Shown here: piece by piece, positions 1 through 8,360 of the stretch | Position numbering within the stretch: the stretch's first letter is position 1 | Layout: every line of letters starts with the position of its first letter | From: Haloquadratum sp. | GTDB lineage: Archaea > Halobacteriota > Halobacteria > Halobacteriales > Haloferacaceae | Direction: 5' to 3' | DNA: 36,906 nt | Assembly: GCA_028275165.1 (NCBI GenBank) | Contig: JAQCNF010000031.1 | Span: 1 to 36,906, forward strand | Translations under genes and position numbers: made by a program | The notes under the pieces: generated by a model | Told to the model about the DNA's origin: nothing | What the model saw: the letters and a program-made list of their open reading frames with translations, nothing else | Database searches by the model: none

Positions 1-360
1 CGTCAAATCGGACAAACTGTGGTGCGTACGCAAACACTCGTGCCCTGCGGGTTCGAGATGGATAGAGATACGAGCGCTGCAATCAACGTTTTATCGCGTG
101 GGTTTGAAAAGCGAAGACTGGGACGCTCCGAAGGGATGTCCTCAGAATCTCAGGGCGATTCTGATGTGCGAGCGAGAGCTTCGGTCTCGTTCACGCCTGT
201 TGAGACTGGGCTCGGTCTGTTCACATCGTCGGGTGCTTCCGATGTTGTGGATGGAAAGCGTGTTCGCCAGACTGCGTCTAGCGGGCTGTCAGACACGTCT
301 GACACCGTCGTCGAAACAGGAAGCCCCACTCTCAAGGAGTCTGTGACAGCAGGCGAGTAG
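1..360 (+). pseudogene. C-terminal remnant of an IS200/IS605-type TnpB (cut by window edge)
   Basis: The frame is open from the window edge to a TAG at 358-360 and is the tail of a haloarchaeal TnpB (IS1341-type RNA-guided nuclease). The visible zinc-knuckle half is PCGFEMDRDTSAAINVLSRG, followed by a variable tail ending VETGSPTLKE, which is typical of these proteins. In intact relatives the knuckle reads C-P-x-C-G; here the first cysteine appears to be replaced (LVPCG), so the finger is probably broken. No tnpA and no obvious right-end hairpin follow in the next 400 bases. Seen: the motif and tail. Inferred: a decayed copy. The upstream part lies outside the window. Confidence 0.7.
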
Positions 361-762
361 GTGGGATAGTTGACCAGTGTTCGGTATGTGGTTCGAGAGT
401 GATGACGACCAGTCTTGATGTCCGGTATATTCACACATATCGCGCTGACCTGAGCACTTCTGAGTACATCGCATAATGGAAAGAAGACGCATGTGCGGTC
501 TACGCCTCGGGCGAGTCCCGAAGCTCCAGCTAAAACTGTCGTTTAAACCCGAGCTCAGGGAACCGCCTAACCTGCAGATCCACTTCGTGAGCCGCCTTGT
601 GGTCAAGCTGTTTGAGAGATGAACCCAAGGTCATCGCAGAAATCTTTGATTTCCAATTGGGGAACGACTCTTGCTCATCTGTAGATTCCCACGTTTGAGG
701 GGCAGGGATCTAAATAAAGCAAGACACAAGACCTATCGGTAAATGTTGAATCCATTGTAATA
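361..762. other. 402-bp gap with no recognisable gene
   Basis: Only short overlapping open frames occur here, and none has a motif I recognise. The left part probably still belongs to the decayed TnpB region. An A/T-rich patch around 709-717 (taaataaag) is a possible TATA element for hisI, but its distance of about 50 bases from the hisI start is long for a leaderless haloarchaeal promoter. Confidence 0.4.
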
Positions 763-1137
763 ATGACAGCCGACCATATTTCATCAGTCAATTTTAATGA
801 AAATGGCTTGGTTCCAGCGATTGCACAAGATGCAGAGTCTGGGGAGGTTCTCATGCTCGCTTATGTCTCCGCAGAAGCACTCGATCGAACAAGAGAAACA
901 GGGCGCGCACATTATTACTCGCGCAGTCAAGAAGCGCTCTGGGAGAAAGGCGCAACCAGTGGACACACACAGCGAATCGAAGAAATTCGTGTGGATTGTG
1001 ATCGCGATGCGATTTTATATCTTGTCGAGCAGACAGGTGGAGCATGTCATACTGGATATCATTCCTGTTTTTTTCGCCGAATCGACGACGAAACAGTCGG
1101 AGAGAAAGTATTTGACCCAGAGACAGTCTATGACTGA
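763..1137 (+). CDS. hisI: Phosphoribosyl-AMP cyclohydrolase
   Basis: Cytoplasmic enzyme of histidine synthesis that opens the adenine ring of phosphoribosyl-AMP to give ProFAR. The 124-residue length is the standalone HisI size, with no fused HisE domain. The metal-binding cysteines are visible as C79 in VDCDRDA and as C95 and C102 in [12 protein letters not shown], and the N-terminal substrate strand [14 protein letters not shown] is intact. The ATG at 763 gives the correct N-terminus. The next gene starts five bases after the stop, so the two probably form an operon. HisA and HisB lie 3 kb away on the same strand; other his genes are not in the window. Confidence 0.95.
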   Translation: MTADHISSVNFNENGLVPAIAQDAESGEVLMLAYVSAEALDRTRETGRAHYYSRSQEALWEKGATSGHTQRIEEIRVDCDRDAILYLVEQTGGACHTGYHSCFFRRIDDETVGEKVFDPETVYD

Positions 1138-1142
1138 GACAG

Positions 1143-2297
1143 ATGGCTCCGGACTTAACTGATGTTCCACCAGATATCGACTCGCTTGAGTCTACGACTG
1201 AGCGTGCCCTGAACAATCTTGAGGCGGCTCGTGAGCAAAAACAGGCTGTCGATGGGGAGATTGCATCTGTTGGAGAATCAATGGTTATCGCCGCTGCTGA
1301 CGAGTATGAGCGAGCGATACAACTGTTGGACTCATATCAAGATTCAGCAACAGGGACGGGTAATTTTCAAGCATACGTTGAATTTCAAGACCGCTTTATT
1401 GGACTCGTCGAGGAACTTCCAAAGTCAATCCCTGAGCGTGAAGCGTTTGAGATAGCTGCGGACCGACTTGATCAACGCCGACTGAATAAGTCTGATTTTG
1501 AAGCCGCCCGTAAGGATCTCGCACCGGTAGCTACCTATCGTGAACTGCTGAATCAACGTCAGGAAGCAGCTGATGCGTTAGCCAGTGCAGAGCGCGAAGT
1601 ATCACAGGCACGGCAAGCCGTCACTGAAGCCATTGAGTACTATAAACTGCTCTGCAGCTATTCTGATGTCGACTTTTCTGTTTCAACGACCGCGTTGTCA
1701 GGGCCCATCTCAGAGTATAATGACTCGGTTCATCAAGATTTCACCGAATTCTATGAGACCGCAAGCATTAGTGCCGTAATTTCGTTCCTTGAGCGAACAG
1801 AATCTTTTCCACTCATTTCGTATCAGGCACCTCCTCAAGATCTGTCTCAGTTTATCCGACAGAGTCCTGACGCGGGTGACTCAATTCCGACACTACTTGA
1901 GTATGCAGATTTCTCGGGTTCAAAACTCGACCACTATGCAGCTGATCCGGCACTGCTTCAGACGACAGTCGGAGTGCATCGAACATATCTTGAGCGACTC
2001 TCTGCCGAGCCACTATCTATTTCGATACCCCCGCCAGCAGCCGGTAGACTCCAATTTTTTACTTCAGAAGCAATTTCAGTACTCGGCCGTTTCGCACGTG
2101 AGGAAACGATTGCAGCCATCCGAACGGTTCGCGATATCACGTTCGAACCAGTCTATAACAAATACCGCCTGGCGTTAGCCGCAGAGGTTAATTTATCGGA
2201 CGCAGCTCGTCAGTTGCTCAAAAACAAGAGGGCTGAGGCAGGAAAAAAGGAATTGCTATCTTTACAGGAAACCATCGACTCTGCACTCAACACATGA
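1143..2297 (+). CDS. Conserved haloarchaeal coiled-coil protein, function unknown
   Basis: A 384-residue acidic protein with no signal peptide or membrane segment. Residues about 15-60 and 130-165 are rich in Ala, Glu, Arg and Gln in heptad-like runs (for example ALNNLEAAREQKQAVDGEIA), which suggests coiled coils. The C-terminal third is mixed. I recall uncharacterised haloarchaeal proteins of this kind next to hisI, but I recognise no catalytic motif. It starts five bases after hisI, so it is probably cotranscribed, and it meets the convergent glmM gene about 20 bases after its stop. A role as a structural or scaffolding protein is only a guess. Confidence 0.8.
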   Translation: MAPDLTDVPPDIDSLESTTERALNNLEAAREQKQAVDGEIASVGESMVIAAADEYERAIQLLDSYQDSATGTGNFQAYVEFQDRFIGLVEELPKSIPEREAFEIAADRLDQRRLNKSDFEAARKDLAPVATYRELLNQRQEAADALASAEREVSQARQAVTEAIEYYKLLCSYSDVDFSVSTTALSGPISEYNDSVHQDFTEFYETASISAVISFLERTESFPLISYQAPPQDLSQFIRQSPDAGDSIPTLLEYADFSGSKLDHYAADPALLQTTVGVHRTYLERLSAEPLSISIPPPAAGRLQFFTSEAISVLGRFAREETIAAIRTVRDITFEPVYNKYRLALAAEVNLSDAARQLLKNKRAEAGKKELLSLQETIDSALNT

Positions 2298-2319
2298 CGG
2301 TGTATATTCAATTATGGAT

Positions 2320-3666
2320 TTAATTAATGTGGGTCGCTACGGCATTAGCGAGCGTCTCTGCGCGTTTTTCAGTCTTTGCCTCGGCATAAACGCGTATCTT
2401 TGACTCTGTCCCTGATGGACGGATCAAGACCCACCCATCATCATAATCAAGCCGATACCCATCGGTCGTATCAAGAGCTGCATCCGCCTGCTCAACATAC
2501 TCCATGGCGTTATTGAGCAACTCCGCTTTTTCGTTATCGTCGGTATACTCAATATTAATGCGGACACTTGTGTATGCACTATATTCGCTGGTCAGTTCAC
2601 TTGCTGGTTTCTCGGCGATTTGCTCAAGAAACCTTGCAGCGACGTACGCACCATCGCGAACAAGCCGATACTCTGGAAAAAAAATCCCGCCATTACCCTC
2701 TCCAGCAATCGGAACGGTTTGACCAGCAGATTGAAGCTCTTGAACTCGCGATGTAATTTTTGATGACCCTACCGGTGTCAGTTCCAATTGTGCTCCCACC
2801 GCCTTACAGACATCGACCAGTCGCTGTGAGACATTAACCGCTGCAACAGTTGCATCGCCTTCGGAGAGGACGGCCGCTGAAAGGATAGCGAGCGACGTTT
2901 CTCCCGGTATGTATTCTCCTGTCTCGTCGATAAAAATCGCTCTGTCTGCATCTCCATCATGTGCGATTCCAACATCGGCATCAACCGCACTGACGAGATT
3001 TTTGAGATCACCAAGATTGGATTCAACCGGCTCTGGTACCCGGCCGGGAAAGTGCCCATCAGGAGTACTATTAATAGTGTGAACGGTACAACCTAACCGT
3101 TGAAAAAATGAAGGACTCGTTAGTGCGCCTGCACCATGACCTGGGTCGAGAGCAACAGTGAATTTTTGTCGTGCAATTTGCTCACGGTCAACGGCGTCAA
3201 GCAACTCATCCACATAACCCCCGTTTGCCGTCTCAATCTCTCGCACCTGTCCAACGGCATCCCAAGATACGTGATTGTATTTCTCATCCGACACGCAGGC
3301 TTCGATCTCTTCTAGCTCACTCTCCCCAAGTTCAATGCCCTGTGCATTCATCAGCTTCATACCATTGTATTCAGGTGGATTGTGTGAGGCAGTAATAATG
3401 ATTACCGGTAGCCTGTTTTGAGCACCGTAGTGGGATGCACTTGGTGTTGGCGTTTCTCCGAGAACGTCAACATCAACGCCGATGCTCGTCAGGCCGCTTA
3501 TTGCCGCACTGACGAACAGGTCCCCGCTCGTGCGCGTATCCTGTGCGACGACTACGCGATCATCATCCCATACAGTCCCGGCTGCTTTGGCCACCTGTAT
3601 CACAAATTCTGGGGTTAATCCCTCACCCACCACCCCCCGAGTTCCACTTGAGCCGAATAATTGCAT
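2320..3666 (-). CDS. glmM: Phosphoglucosamine mutase / phosphomannomutase family (GlmM-type)
   Basis: Alpha-D-phosphohexomutase of 448 residues that moves phosphate between C6 and C1 of a sugar phosphate. Domains in order are: domain 1 with the phosphoserine loop ITASHNPPEYNG (catalytic Ser about residue 94); domain 2 with the metal loop HDGDADRA (about residue 240); domain 3 with the sugar-binding GEGNGG; domain 4 with the phosphate-binding RPSGTESKIRVYAE. The start MQLFGSSGTRG is the family N-terminus. Archaeal members are annotated as GlmM or as phosphomannomutase, and sequence alone does not settle the substrate. It is divergent from hisA and convergent with the coiled-coil gene. Confidence 0.9.
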   Translation of the reverse strand: MQLFGSSGTRGVVGEGLTPEFVIQVAKAAGTVWDDDRVVVAQDTRTSGDLFVSAAISGLTSIGVDVDVLGETPTPSASHYGAQNRLPVIIITASHNPPEYNGMKLMNAQGIELGESELEEIEACVSDEKYNHVSWDAVGQVREIETANGGYVDELLDAVDREQIARQKFTVALDPGHGAGALTSPSFFQRLGCTVHTINSTPDGHFPGRVPEPVESNLGDLKNLVSAVDADVGIAHDGDADRAIFIDETGEYIPGETSLAILSAAVLSEGDATVAAVNVSQRLVDVCKAVGAQLELTPVGSSKITSRVQELQSAGQTVPIAGEGNGGIFFPEYRLVRDGAYVAARFLEQIAEKPASELTSEYSAYTSVRINIEYTDDNEKAELLNNAMEYVEQADAALDTTDGYRLDYDDGWVLIRPSGTESKIRVYAEAKTEKRAETLANAVATHIN

Positions 3667-3830
3667 CCAACAAACTCTCCCATATCATTGCTGAAAGCGG
3701 TTGCGAAGCATCTGCACCCGGACATGTTGTGTCAATGTCTGACAATTGAATCATACTCTGGACTGGCTGCCCATGTGTTATCTCACTCACTCATGCAGAA
3801 GCAATTCTGCCTCCTGTGATCGTCCGAGGC

Positions 3831-3836
3831 GTTTAG
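3831..3836 (+). promoter_or_regulatory. TATA-like box of hisA
   Basis: The hexamer gtttag lies 25-30 bases before the hisA ATG. This is the spacing of a leaderless haloarchaeal transcript, in which transcription starts at or next to the start codon. There is no Shine-Dalgarno sequence before hisA, which agrees with leaderless translation. Assigned by position only. Confidence 0.45.
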
Positions 3837-3860
3837 GTTCGCCCAGTCACCAACGAAGCT

Positions 3861-4586
3861 ATGAGCGACATCTTTGATTCGTTTGAGGTTATCCCGGCTA
3901 TCGATATCCAAGATCAGAAAGTTGTCCAACTCGTCCAAGGCGAGACTGGTACCGAGACAACATATGGCGACCCAGTTACCGTCGCGAAGCGCTGGGCAGA
4001 TGAGGGCGCTGAATCGCTTCACATAGTCGATCTTGACGGTGCTTTCAGTGGTGGACGAAAGAACGCAGAGGCGGTCTCAGCAATCCGTGGTGCGGTCGAT
4101 ATTCCACTTCAGTTAGGTGGAGGTATTAGACATGTCGACGATGCCATAAACCTACTAAATGGTGGTATCTCCCGAGTCGTTTTAGGGACAGCTGCGGTTG
4201 AGAATCCATCAATCATTCGCGATATTTCAACAACTCATCCGATGGGAGCGGTCGTCAGTCTCGATGCAAAAGATGGTGAAGTTGTCGTTGAGGGCTGGAC
4301 AGAGTCGACTGGTCTTAACCCTGCAACCGCAGCCGAACGATTTGAAGCCGCTGGTGCTGCAGCTATTTTGTTCACAGATATCGATGTCGAAGGGACACTT
4401 GATGGCGTGCAGACAACGGTGACGGAGCGAGTTGCCACTTCTGTTGATATTCCGGTGATTGCCTCTGGAGGCGTCTCAACTGTGGCAGATATCCGCCAGC
4501 TACGTTCAGTCGGTGCCTCTGCAGTTATTGTCGGCACTGCGCTTTATGAGGATAAATTTAGCTTGGCAGAGGCACTCTCACTTTGA
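3861..4586 (+). CDS. hisA: ProFAR isomerase (HisA)
   Basis: A 241-residue (beta/alpha)8 barrel that isomerises ProFAR to PRFAR in histidine synthesis. The two catalytic aspartates are visible: D15 in EVIPAIDIQDQKVVQLVQGE, and the Asp in LFTDIDVEGTLDG in the second half-barrel. Phosphate-binding loops are seen as QLGGGIRH and IASGGVST. The ATG at 3861 gives the canonical N-terminus. HisB follows about 100 bases downstream on the same strand with a stem-loop between them, so the two may share a transcript. Confidence 0.95.
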   Translation: MSDIFDSFEVIPAIDIQDQKVVQLVQGETGTETTYGDPVTVAKRWADEGAESLHIVDLDGAFSGGRKNAEAVSAIRGAVDIPLQLGGGIRHVDDAINLLNGGISRVVLGTAAVENPSIIRDISTTHPMGAVVSLDAKDGEVVVEGWTESTGLNPATAAERFEAAGAAAILFTDIDVEGTLDGVQTTVTERVATSVDIPVIASGGVSTVADIRQLRSVGASAVIVGTALYEDKFSLAEALSL

Positions 4587-4616
4587 TGATCAGAAATGAG
4601 AATCTGAGCTGAGTAG

Positions 4617-4651
4617 CTCGCCAAGAACTCTCAAAATGAGATCACGGCGAG
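4617..4651 (+). other. Nested stem-loop between hisA and hisB
   Basis: CTCGCC (4617-4622) pairs with GGCGAG (4646-4651), and inside the loop TCTC pairs with GAGA around AAAAT. It lies in the 103-base gap between hisA and hisB and has no T-run after it, so it is not a classical terminator. It could be a processing or attenuation element, or chance. Confidence 0.35.
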
Positions 4652-4689
4652 TCGGAACGGTGATATTCCGACAGTATTGATATTATCTT

Positions 4690-5304
4690 ATGTCAGACGA
4701 TATCTCAGAGAGCACAACAGGTGATCGGGTAGCCAAAATTTCTCGTGAAACGGCAGAAACAACGATTGAAGTTACACTCACCATCGATGGCGAGGGGAAA
4801 GCAACCGTCGATACAGGAGTTGGATTTTTCGATCATATGTTAGAGGCTTTTGCCAAACATGGCTTGTTCGACCTCACCGTTTCTTGTGCTGGTGATCTCG
4901 AAATCGATGATCACCATACCGTCGAAGATATCGGTATCGTCATTGGTGATGCATTAGCATCTGCATTGGGAGATAAGCAGGGAGTTGTTCGGTTTGCTGA
5001 TTGCTCGGTGCCGCTTGATGAGTCACTGGCCACGGTCGTCGTTGATCTCAGTGGTCGACCACATTTTGAGTTTGAGGGCTCGTTTTCTCAACCAACAATC
5101 GGCGCGTTCACGAGTGATATGGCACGGCACTTTTTCCTCTCGTTATCAATGCACTCAGACATCACGGTACATGCGAGCGTCAAGGGATCGAACGCGCATC
5201 ACGAAGTTGAGGCACTATTTAAGGCATCAGCACGTGCACTCGATGCTGCAACCCAGCTAGACCCACGCCGCAGCGATACCCCGAGCACAAAGCAAGTATT
5301 GTGA
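4690..5304 (+). CDS. hisB: Imidazoleglycerol-phosphate dehydratase
   Basis: A 204-residue monofunctional HisB that dehydrates imidazole glycerol phosphate. The metal-binding histidine motifs are all present: [45 protein letters not shown] and [11 protein letters not shown], in family order and spacing. There is no fused HAD phosphatase domain, so histidinol phosphatase must be separate. The N-terminal dozen residues ([12 protein letters not shown]) are an acidic haloarchaeal extension. It lies downstream of hisA, and its 3' side borders the right end of a decayed IS200/IS605 element that begins at about 5354. Confidence 0.95.
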   Translation: MSDDISESTTGDRVAKISRETAETTIEVTLTIDGEGKATVDTGVGFFDHMLEAFAKHGLFDLTVSCAGDLEIDDHHTVEDIGIVIGDALASALGDKQGVVRFADCSVPLDESLATVVVDLSGRPHFEFEGSFSQPTIGAFTSDMARHFFLSLSMHSDITVHASVKGSNAHHEVEALFKASARALDAATQLDPRRSDTPSTKQVL

Positions 5305-5353
5305 TATTTCAGGAGTTTGTTTTGGCCGTTTGATACGAAGTCGTGGTCTCCTG

Positions 5354-5947
5354 CTACTCGGTACTGACATCCTCCCACGGCTCAAGCCGTGGGGTTCCCC
5401 CACTGAGGGTTGAACCCACGGATATGGAGAGGTTCACAGGTTCGTCGTCGCGTGGGACGATGACCTGGTTTCGGGCTGTGCCAGTACAGCCCCCGCCTCG
5501 GATAGCGGTTTCGAGAACTTGCCCAAGGCTCGTTTGCCGATGTTGAGCGCACTGTTCTTGTCGGCGTTGTCGTCAAGCCCACACTCGGGACACTCAAAGC
5601 GTGTTCGTCCTTGTGCGGAACGTGGGCGGGGCACCAGATGGAGTTACCCCGTCCACGCTCAGGGTCGTAGACGGGGACTTTGACCCACCACGATGAGAGA
5701 ACAGTGTCCTCGTCGTAGGCCACATCGAACACGTCGTTGCGGAGAACGACAGGCTGTTCGGTGCCGGGGTTCGGGTCTTTTTGGCGTTGGACTTTCGACG
5801 CCTGCTGGTCGGTTGCGGAGAGAGGTGAGCGTTTCCGCCGTGTACCTCGGTCTGGAACGCCTCGTACTCACGGGCGAGCAGGTCGGCTTTCCTGTTGGTC
5901 AGCGAGTGGAGTTTGACCCGCACCGTGGTCGAGACGTTTCGTTGCAT
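5354..5947 (-). pseudogene. tnpB: Truncated, frameshifted TnpB of an IS200/IS605 element
   Basis: Three reading frames must be joined to recover a haloarchaeal TnpB. The N-terminus MQRNVSTTVRVKLHSL starts at 5947. A dinucleotide slip in the GAGAGAG tract near 5817-5825 moves the reading into the stretch containing DVFDVAYDEDT and VYDPERGRGNSIWCP. A second shift gives the zinc-finger end TRFECPECGLDDNADKN, and a third gives DDEPVNLSISVGS and LEPWEDVSTE, ending at 5354. The total is about 200 codons against some 400 in an intact TnpB, so the RuvC-like catalytic core is missing. It follows tnpA by two bases. The 3' end keeps the hairpin region that in intact elements forms the right end and guide-RNA scaffold. 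Confidence 0.85.
5375..5395 (-). repeat. Right-end hairpin of the IS200/IS605 element
   Basis: On the plus strand CCCACGGCTtaAGCCGTGGGG-type arms form a near-perfect hairpin, followed by a second short GGTTCCCCCACTG fold. Subterminal hairpins like this are what TnpA (Y1 transposase) recognises at IS200/IS605 ends, and in active elements this strand also forms the 3' end of the TnpB guide RNA. Position at the 3' end of tnpB supports the call. Confidence 0.6.
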
Positions 5948-5949
5948 CG

Positions 5950-6390
5950 TTATTCACCTGCTTGGGCGTCAATGTACTCCTCGATGACTTCGCTGGATAC
6001 GTCGCCCGTAGTTGAGACGAAGTACGAGCGCGTCCACAGCGACGGCAAGCCGAAGTCAAACTCGTCGCGGAGGTGGCACGAGGAGTAGCCCTTGACCTGC
6101 TGCATTATTTTGTTCGGAGCGAGTGTCGGGTCGCGCGTGATGAACAGGTGTACGTGGTCGAGGCGAATCGCCAACTCCAGTATCTCTAACCCGAGTTCGT
6201 CGGCTTTCTCCTTGATGAGTTCTTTGAGACGGTCGCGTACCTCGCCCTCAAGTACCGATTTGCGGTACTAAGCGGAGCAAAGCTCCGCGAGGTCCGCAGG
6301 ACCGCGGGTCCTGCGAGACTTCGGACACCAGATGAACTGATACTGGAGTTTGTGGACGCTAATACGCTCTCTGTCGAACCCACGAAGCAT
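5950..6390 (-). pseudogene. tnpA: IS200-type Y1 transposase TnpA, interrupted by a 51-bp insert
   Basis: Reading from the ATG at 6390, the protein begins MLRGFDRERISVHKLQYQFI, then WCPK. After 17 extra codons ending in TAG it resumes YRKSVLEGEVRDRL and continues through the HUH motif (DHVHLFI), KGYSSCHLRDEF and the catalytic-tyrosine region WTRSYFVSTTG to the stop at 5950. Removing the insert restores WCPKYRKSVLEG, the expected sequence, so the insertion and its TAG inactivated the gene. The downstream part alone could only be expressed by re-initiation and lacks the N-terminus. tnpB follows two bases later in the same direction. Confidence 0.85.
6270..6320. repeat. 51-bp double-hairpin insertion inside tnpA
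   Basis: Two perfect hairpins lie back to back: GCGGAGC-AAA-GCTCCGC (6272-6288) and CGCAGGACC-GCG-GGTCCTGCG (6295-6315). The segment is absent from the expected TnpA sequence, is exactly 17 codons long, and is flanked by a possible 3-base duplication ACT (6267-6269 and 6318-6320). It looks like a miniature palindromic mobile unit; its family is unknown to me. Confidence 0.6.
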
Positions 6391-6804
6391 CACCAGTATA
6401 TAGAAACCACCCACGTAGAGATATTACGCAAGCATCCAACCCCAACCGTGGCTATGAGCGTGGAGAGATTCCCAGTTGTCGGCTTCATCCCAACGCGTTC
6501 GCGGGTGGGCTTTCGCCTCGCTACCGCTGTAACTCCGCGTTTGGGCAATAACAACTCAGCTACTGTGGTTTGTGTTGGTTATTGTCGACTTCATCTAAGC
6601 GGTCAAATAGTTTGACACGCAAAGTGTCTCATCATCACGGAAATATCCGATTTCGGAACGACCTCGTGGCATTCGGCTTATGCCAACTGTAAAACTCAAA
6701 CAAGACGTATTTTATCGGTTCAACTGAGTTGGAAAACGATTGAGAGATCTGATTTGCAGAGATGTGTGCCTCTGCTTACTCAAGCTGAGAACACCCCAGT
6801 AATG
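6391..6804. other. 414-bp gap, probable IS left-end flank
   Basis: No gene is supported. The first 150 bases upstream of tnpA should hold the element's left end; I cannot set its exact limit. A small hairpin GACAC-GCAAA-GTGTC lies at 6614-6628, and another (CCGA-TT-TCGG) near 6648. The rest is A/T-rich and has no recognisable motif. Confidence 0.35.
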
Positions 6805-7350
6805 TTAGTCTGGTGAGCCTGGAGATGATGTTTGTCGGTCCGAGACTGGTCGTTTTAACATGTCCTTCTCTTCAACCAGTACGCCTCGATCGATTGCATG
6901 TTCTATTATTGTGTTTACTTGCGATGCGTTAACATCGTATGCACCTGACGATATGTCAACGATTTCGCTCTTTTCTACGGGAAAGTTTCGATTCGCAAGC
7001 AACCGCATCACTGTTCGAAATTGCTCTGGCTCATCTGGATGTGAACCCTTGTGCTCTGAATACATTGCTGACTCCTTTTTTTCATCTACCGCGGCCTGCA
7101 CACCGGTTTCTGTCTGTTCAGACGGAGTCTCACGCTTCACTGACACTGTCGATACCCTCTTAGACTCAGTTCGTGATTGGTCATTTGTCTCATCCATTGG
7201 TGATAAGATTGATTCAAGCAAATGCTGACACTTCTCACAGAGGGCAACCCGCTGCTGAATTGTCCCTGGAGCGACAACTGAGGATGGCAGTGCCTCGTAT
7301 ACTCCTATTGCTTCGCTGTCACAGAAATCACATGAGTGCAATTCACGCAT
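6805..7350 (-). CDS. Haloarchaeal zinc-finger protein with possible winged-helix C-terminus
   Basis: A 181-residue acidic protein. The N-terminus has two Cys pairs, CDFC (residues about 8-11) and CEKC (about 38-41), spaced like a treble-clef or zinc-ribbon finger. Residues about 50-105 are a low-complexity, hydrophilic linker. The last 75 residues (FRTVMRLLANRNFPVEKSEI onward) alternate helices in a way that resembles a small winged-helix domain. A DNA- or RNA-binding role is an inference. It stands alone between the IS remnant and the ACT-domain gene. A TATA-like atttatc lies about 28 bases upstream of the ATG at 7350, which supports that start. Confidence 0.75.
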   Translation of the reverse strand: MRELHSCDFCDSEAIGVYEALPSSVVAPGTIQQRVALCEKCQHLLESILSPMDETNDQSRTESKRVSTVSVKRETPSEQTETGVQAAVDEKKESAMYSEHKGSHPDEPEQFRTVMRLLANRNFPVEKSEIVDISSGAYDVNASQVNTIIEHAIDRGVLVEEKDMLKRPVSDRQTSSPGSPD

Positions 7351-7812
7351 ACACCACTCTCCAATAGGAATCAGATAAATTCTTCCGATTGAATTATTTA
7401 TGGATGAGGCAGTCAGACTCAGTGTGAACTTCCGCTCTGCCCTTCAGTCAATGCGGAGGGTTCAAGACAGTCCATCAGATTCAATATCCCGCTGGTCAAG
7501 CGCACGTCCAAGGTAGCCTTCCTTATCTCTGGTTTGGTGACGATACAGATATCTTAGGCGCACGTTCTCTGCGAAATCATCGCGCTCGCCCCCGTTCTAC
7601 ATCTTACCGCGGTGGGGAACTCGCGCTGTTTTCTCGTTGAGATACCTCGGAGAGTAGGACGAATGTTTGCTCGTGGACAGTCTCAGTCAACGACTGACCC
7701 ATCCAACCGCTGAACGAATTGATTTCTCCTACATTTCGATAATGCAGGAAACCTCTCGGGCAGGTCTCAGAGATGATATGGATACTTTGCTGTGGCTCAC
7801 AGACTGGTCGGT
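7351..7812. other. 462-bp gap with hairpin and a possible gene relic
   Basis: Apart from the promoter of the upstream zinc-finger gene, this stretch holds an imperfect hairpin (TCCGC ... GCGGA, about 7430-7457) like the ends of haloarchaeal IS200/IS605 elements. On the minus strand, 7462-7596 is an open frame described separately. The start of the ACT-domain gene at 7813 closes the gap. Confidence 0.35.
7462..7596 (-). pseudogene. Possible relic of an unidentified gene
   Basis: On the minus strand a 44-codon open stretch encodes a protein-like sequence (contains FAENVRLRYLYRHQTRDKEG and ends DIESDGLS before TGA at 7464-7462). A TAG at 7599-7597 separates it from a further open stretch of about 25 codons upstream (RYLNEKTARVPHRGK). 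The composition looks like a real haloarchaeal protein tail, but there is no start codon, and I recognise no family. It is as likely a chance frame as a relic. Confidence 0.25.
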
Positions 7813-8316
7813 ATGTTTGATGAGATCATGCAGAAATTCGAAGGGAGTCCAAGTCAGCAGGCGGTAATTAAACTGTTGTTAGAACGGGGATTTTCGGTCA
7901 ATGATGAGGGGCGGGTCGTCTCCGGGGGAATTGAAATTCCGAATACGGGCATTGCTCGTGAGATCGACGTTGACCGCCGCGTGGTTGACTCGACAACATC
8001 AACCATTCTAAGTGATGAGAAACTCAGACGAATCTTTCAGAACATTTCCTCGATTCCCAGTCTTATGGACCTCGCTCCAGTTCTCGACTTATCAGCAATT
8101 ACTGTTGAAGTAAATGAGGCAGACAATCCTGGAATCGTAGCTGAAATATCGGCTCGATTAGCAGATAGAGATATTACGATTCGACAAGCAATCACTGAAG
8201 ACCCCGAATTCACTGACGATCCACGCCTCTATATCGTAGTAGACGATCCGTTACCTGGTGAACTATTGAATGAGCTTTCGACGCTCTCATTTGTTCATCG
8301 TGTTACTATCGCTTAA
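7813..8316 (+). CDS. ACT-domain protein, predicted amino-acid metabolism regulator
   Basis: A 167-residue protein. The N-terminal half (FEGSPSQQAVIKLLLERGFSV, then VSGGIEIPNTGIAREIDVDRR) resembles a small helix-turn-helix followed by a linker. The C-terminal 75 residues (ITVEVNEADNPGIVAEISARL to FVHRVTIA) are a clear ACT domain, the fold that senses amino acids. This architecture matches the archaeal family described as predicted regulator of amino acid metabolism. I chose the ATG at 7813 (MFDEIMQKFEG) over an upstream in-frame start at 7792 because MFDEIM is the natural beginning. The IMPACT gene follows 44 bases later. The ligand and targets are unknown. Confidence 0.8.
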   Translation: MFDEIMQKFEGSPSQQAVIKLLLERGFSVNDEGRVVSGGIEIPNTGIAREIDVDRRVVDSTTSTILSDEKLRRIFQNISSIPSLMDLAPVLDLSAITVEVNEADNPGIVAEISARLADRDITIRQAITEDPEFTDDPRLYIVVDDPLPGELLNELSTLSFVHRVTIA

Positions 8317-8360
8317 TACGCGGCGGCAACGAGCAGATAGTCAGGTTAAGAGTGGTCAAG

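Noticed and set aside
150-606. Minus-strand frames opposite the TnpB tail and in the gap before hisI
   Set aside because: Shadows of the TnpB frame or low-quality frames with no motif.
4582-4612. Possible box C/D sRNA (TGATGA followed by CTGA) after hisA
   Set aside because: TGATGA comes from the hisA stop codon and the next codon. There is no convincing C' or second D box, nor a terminal stem.
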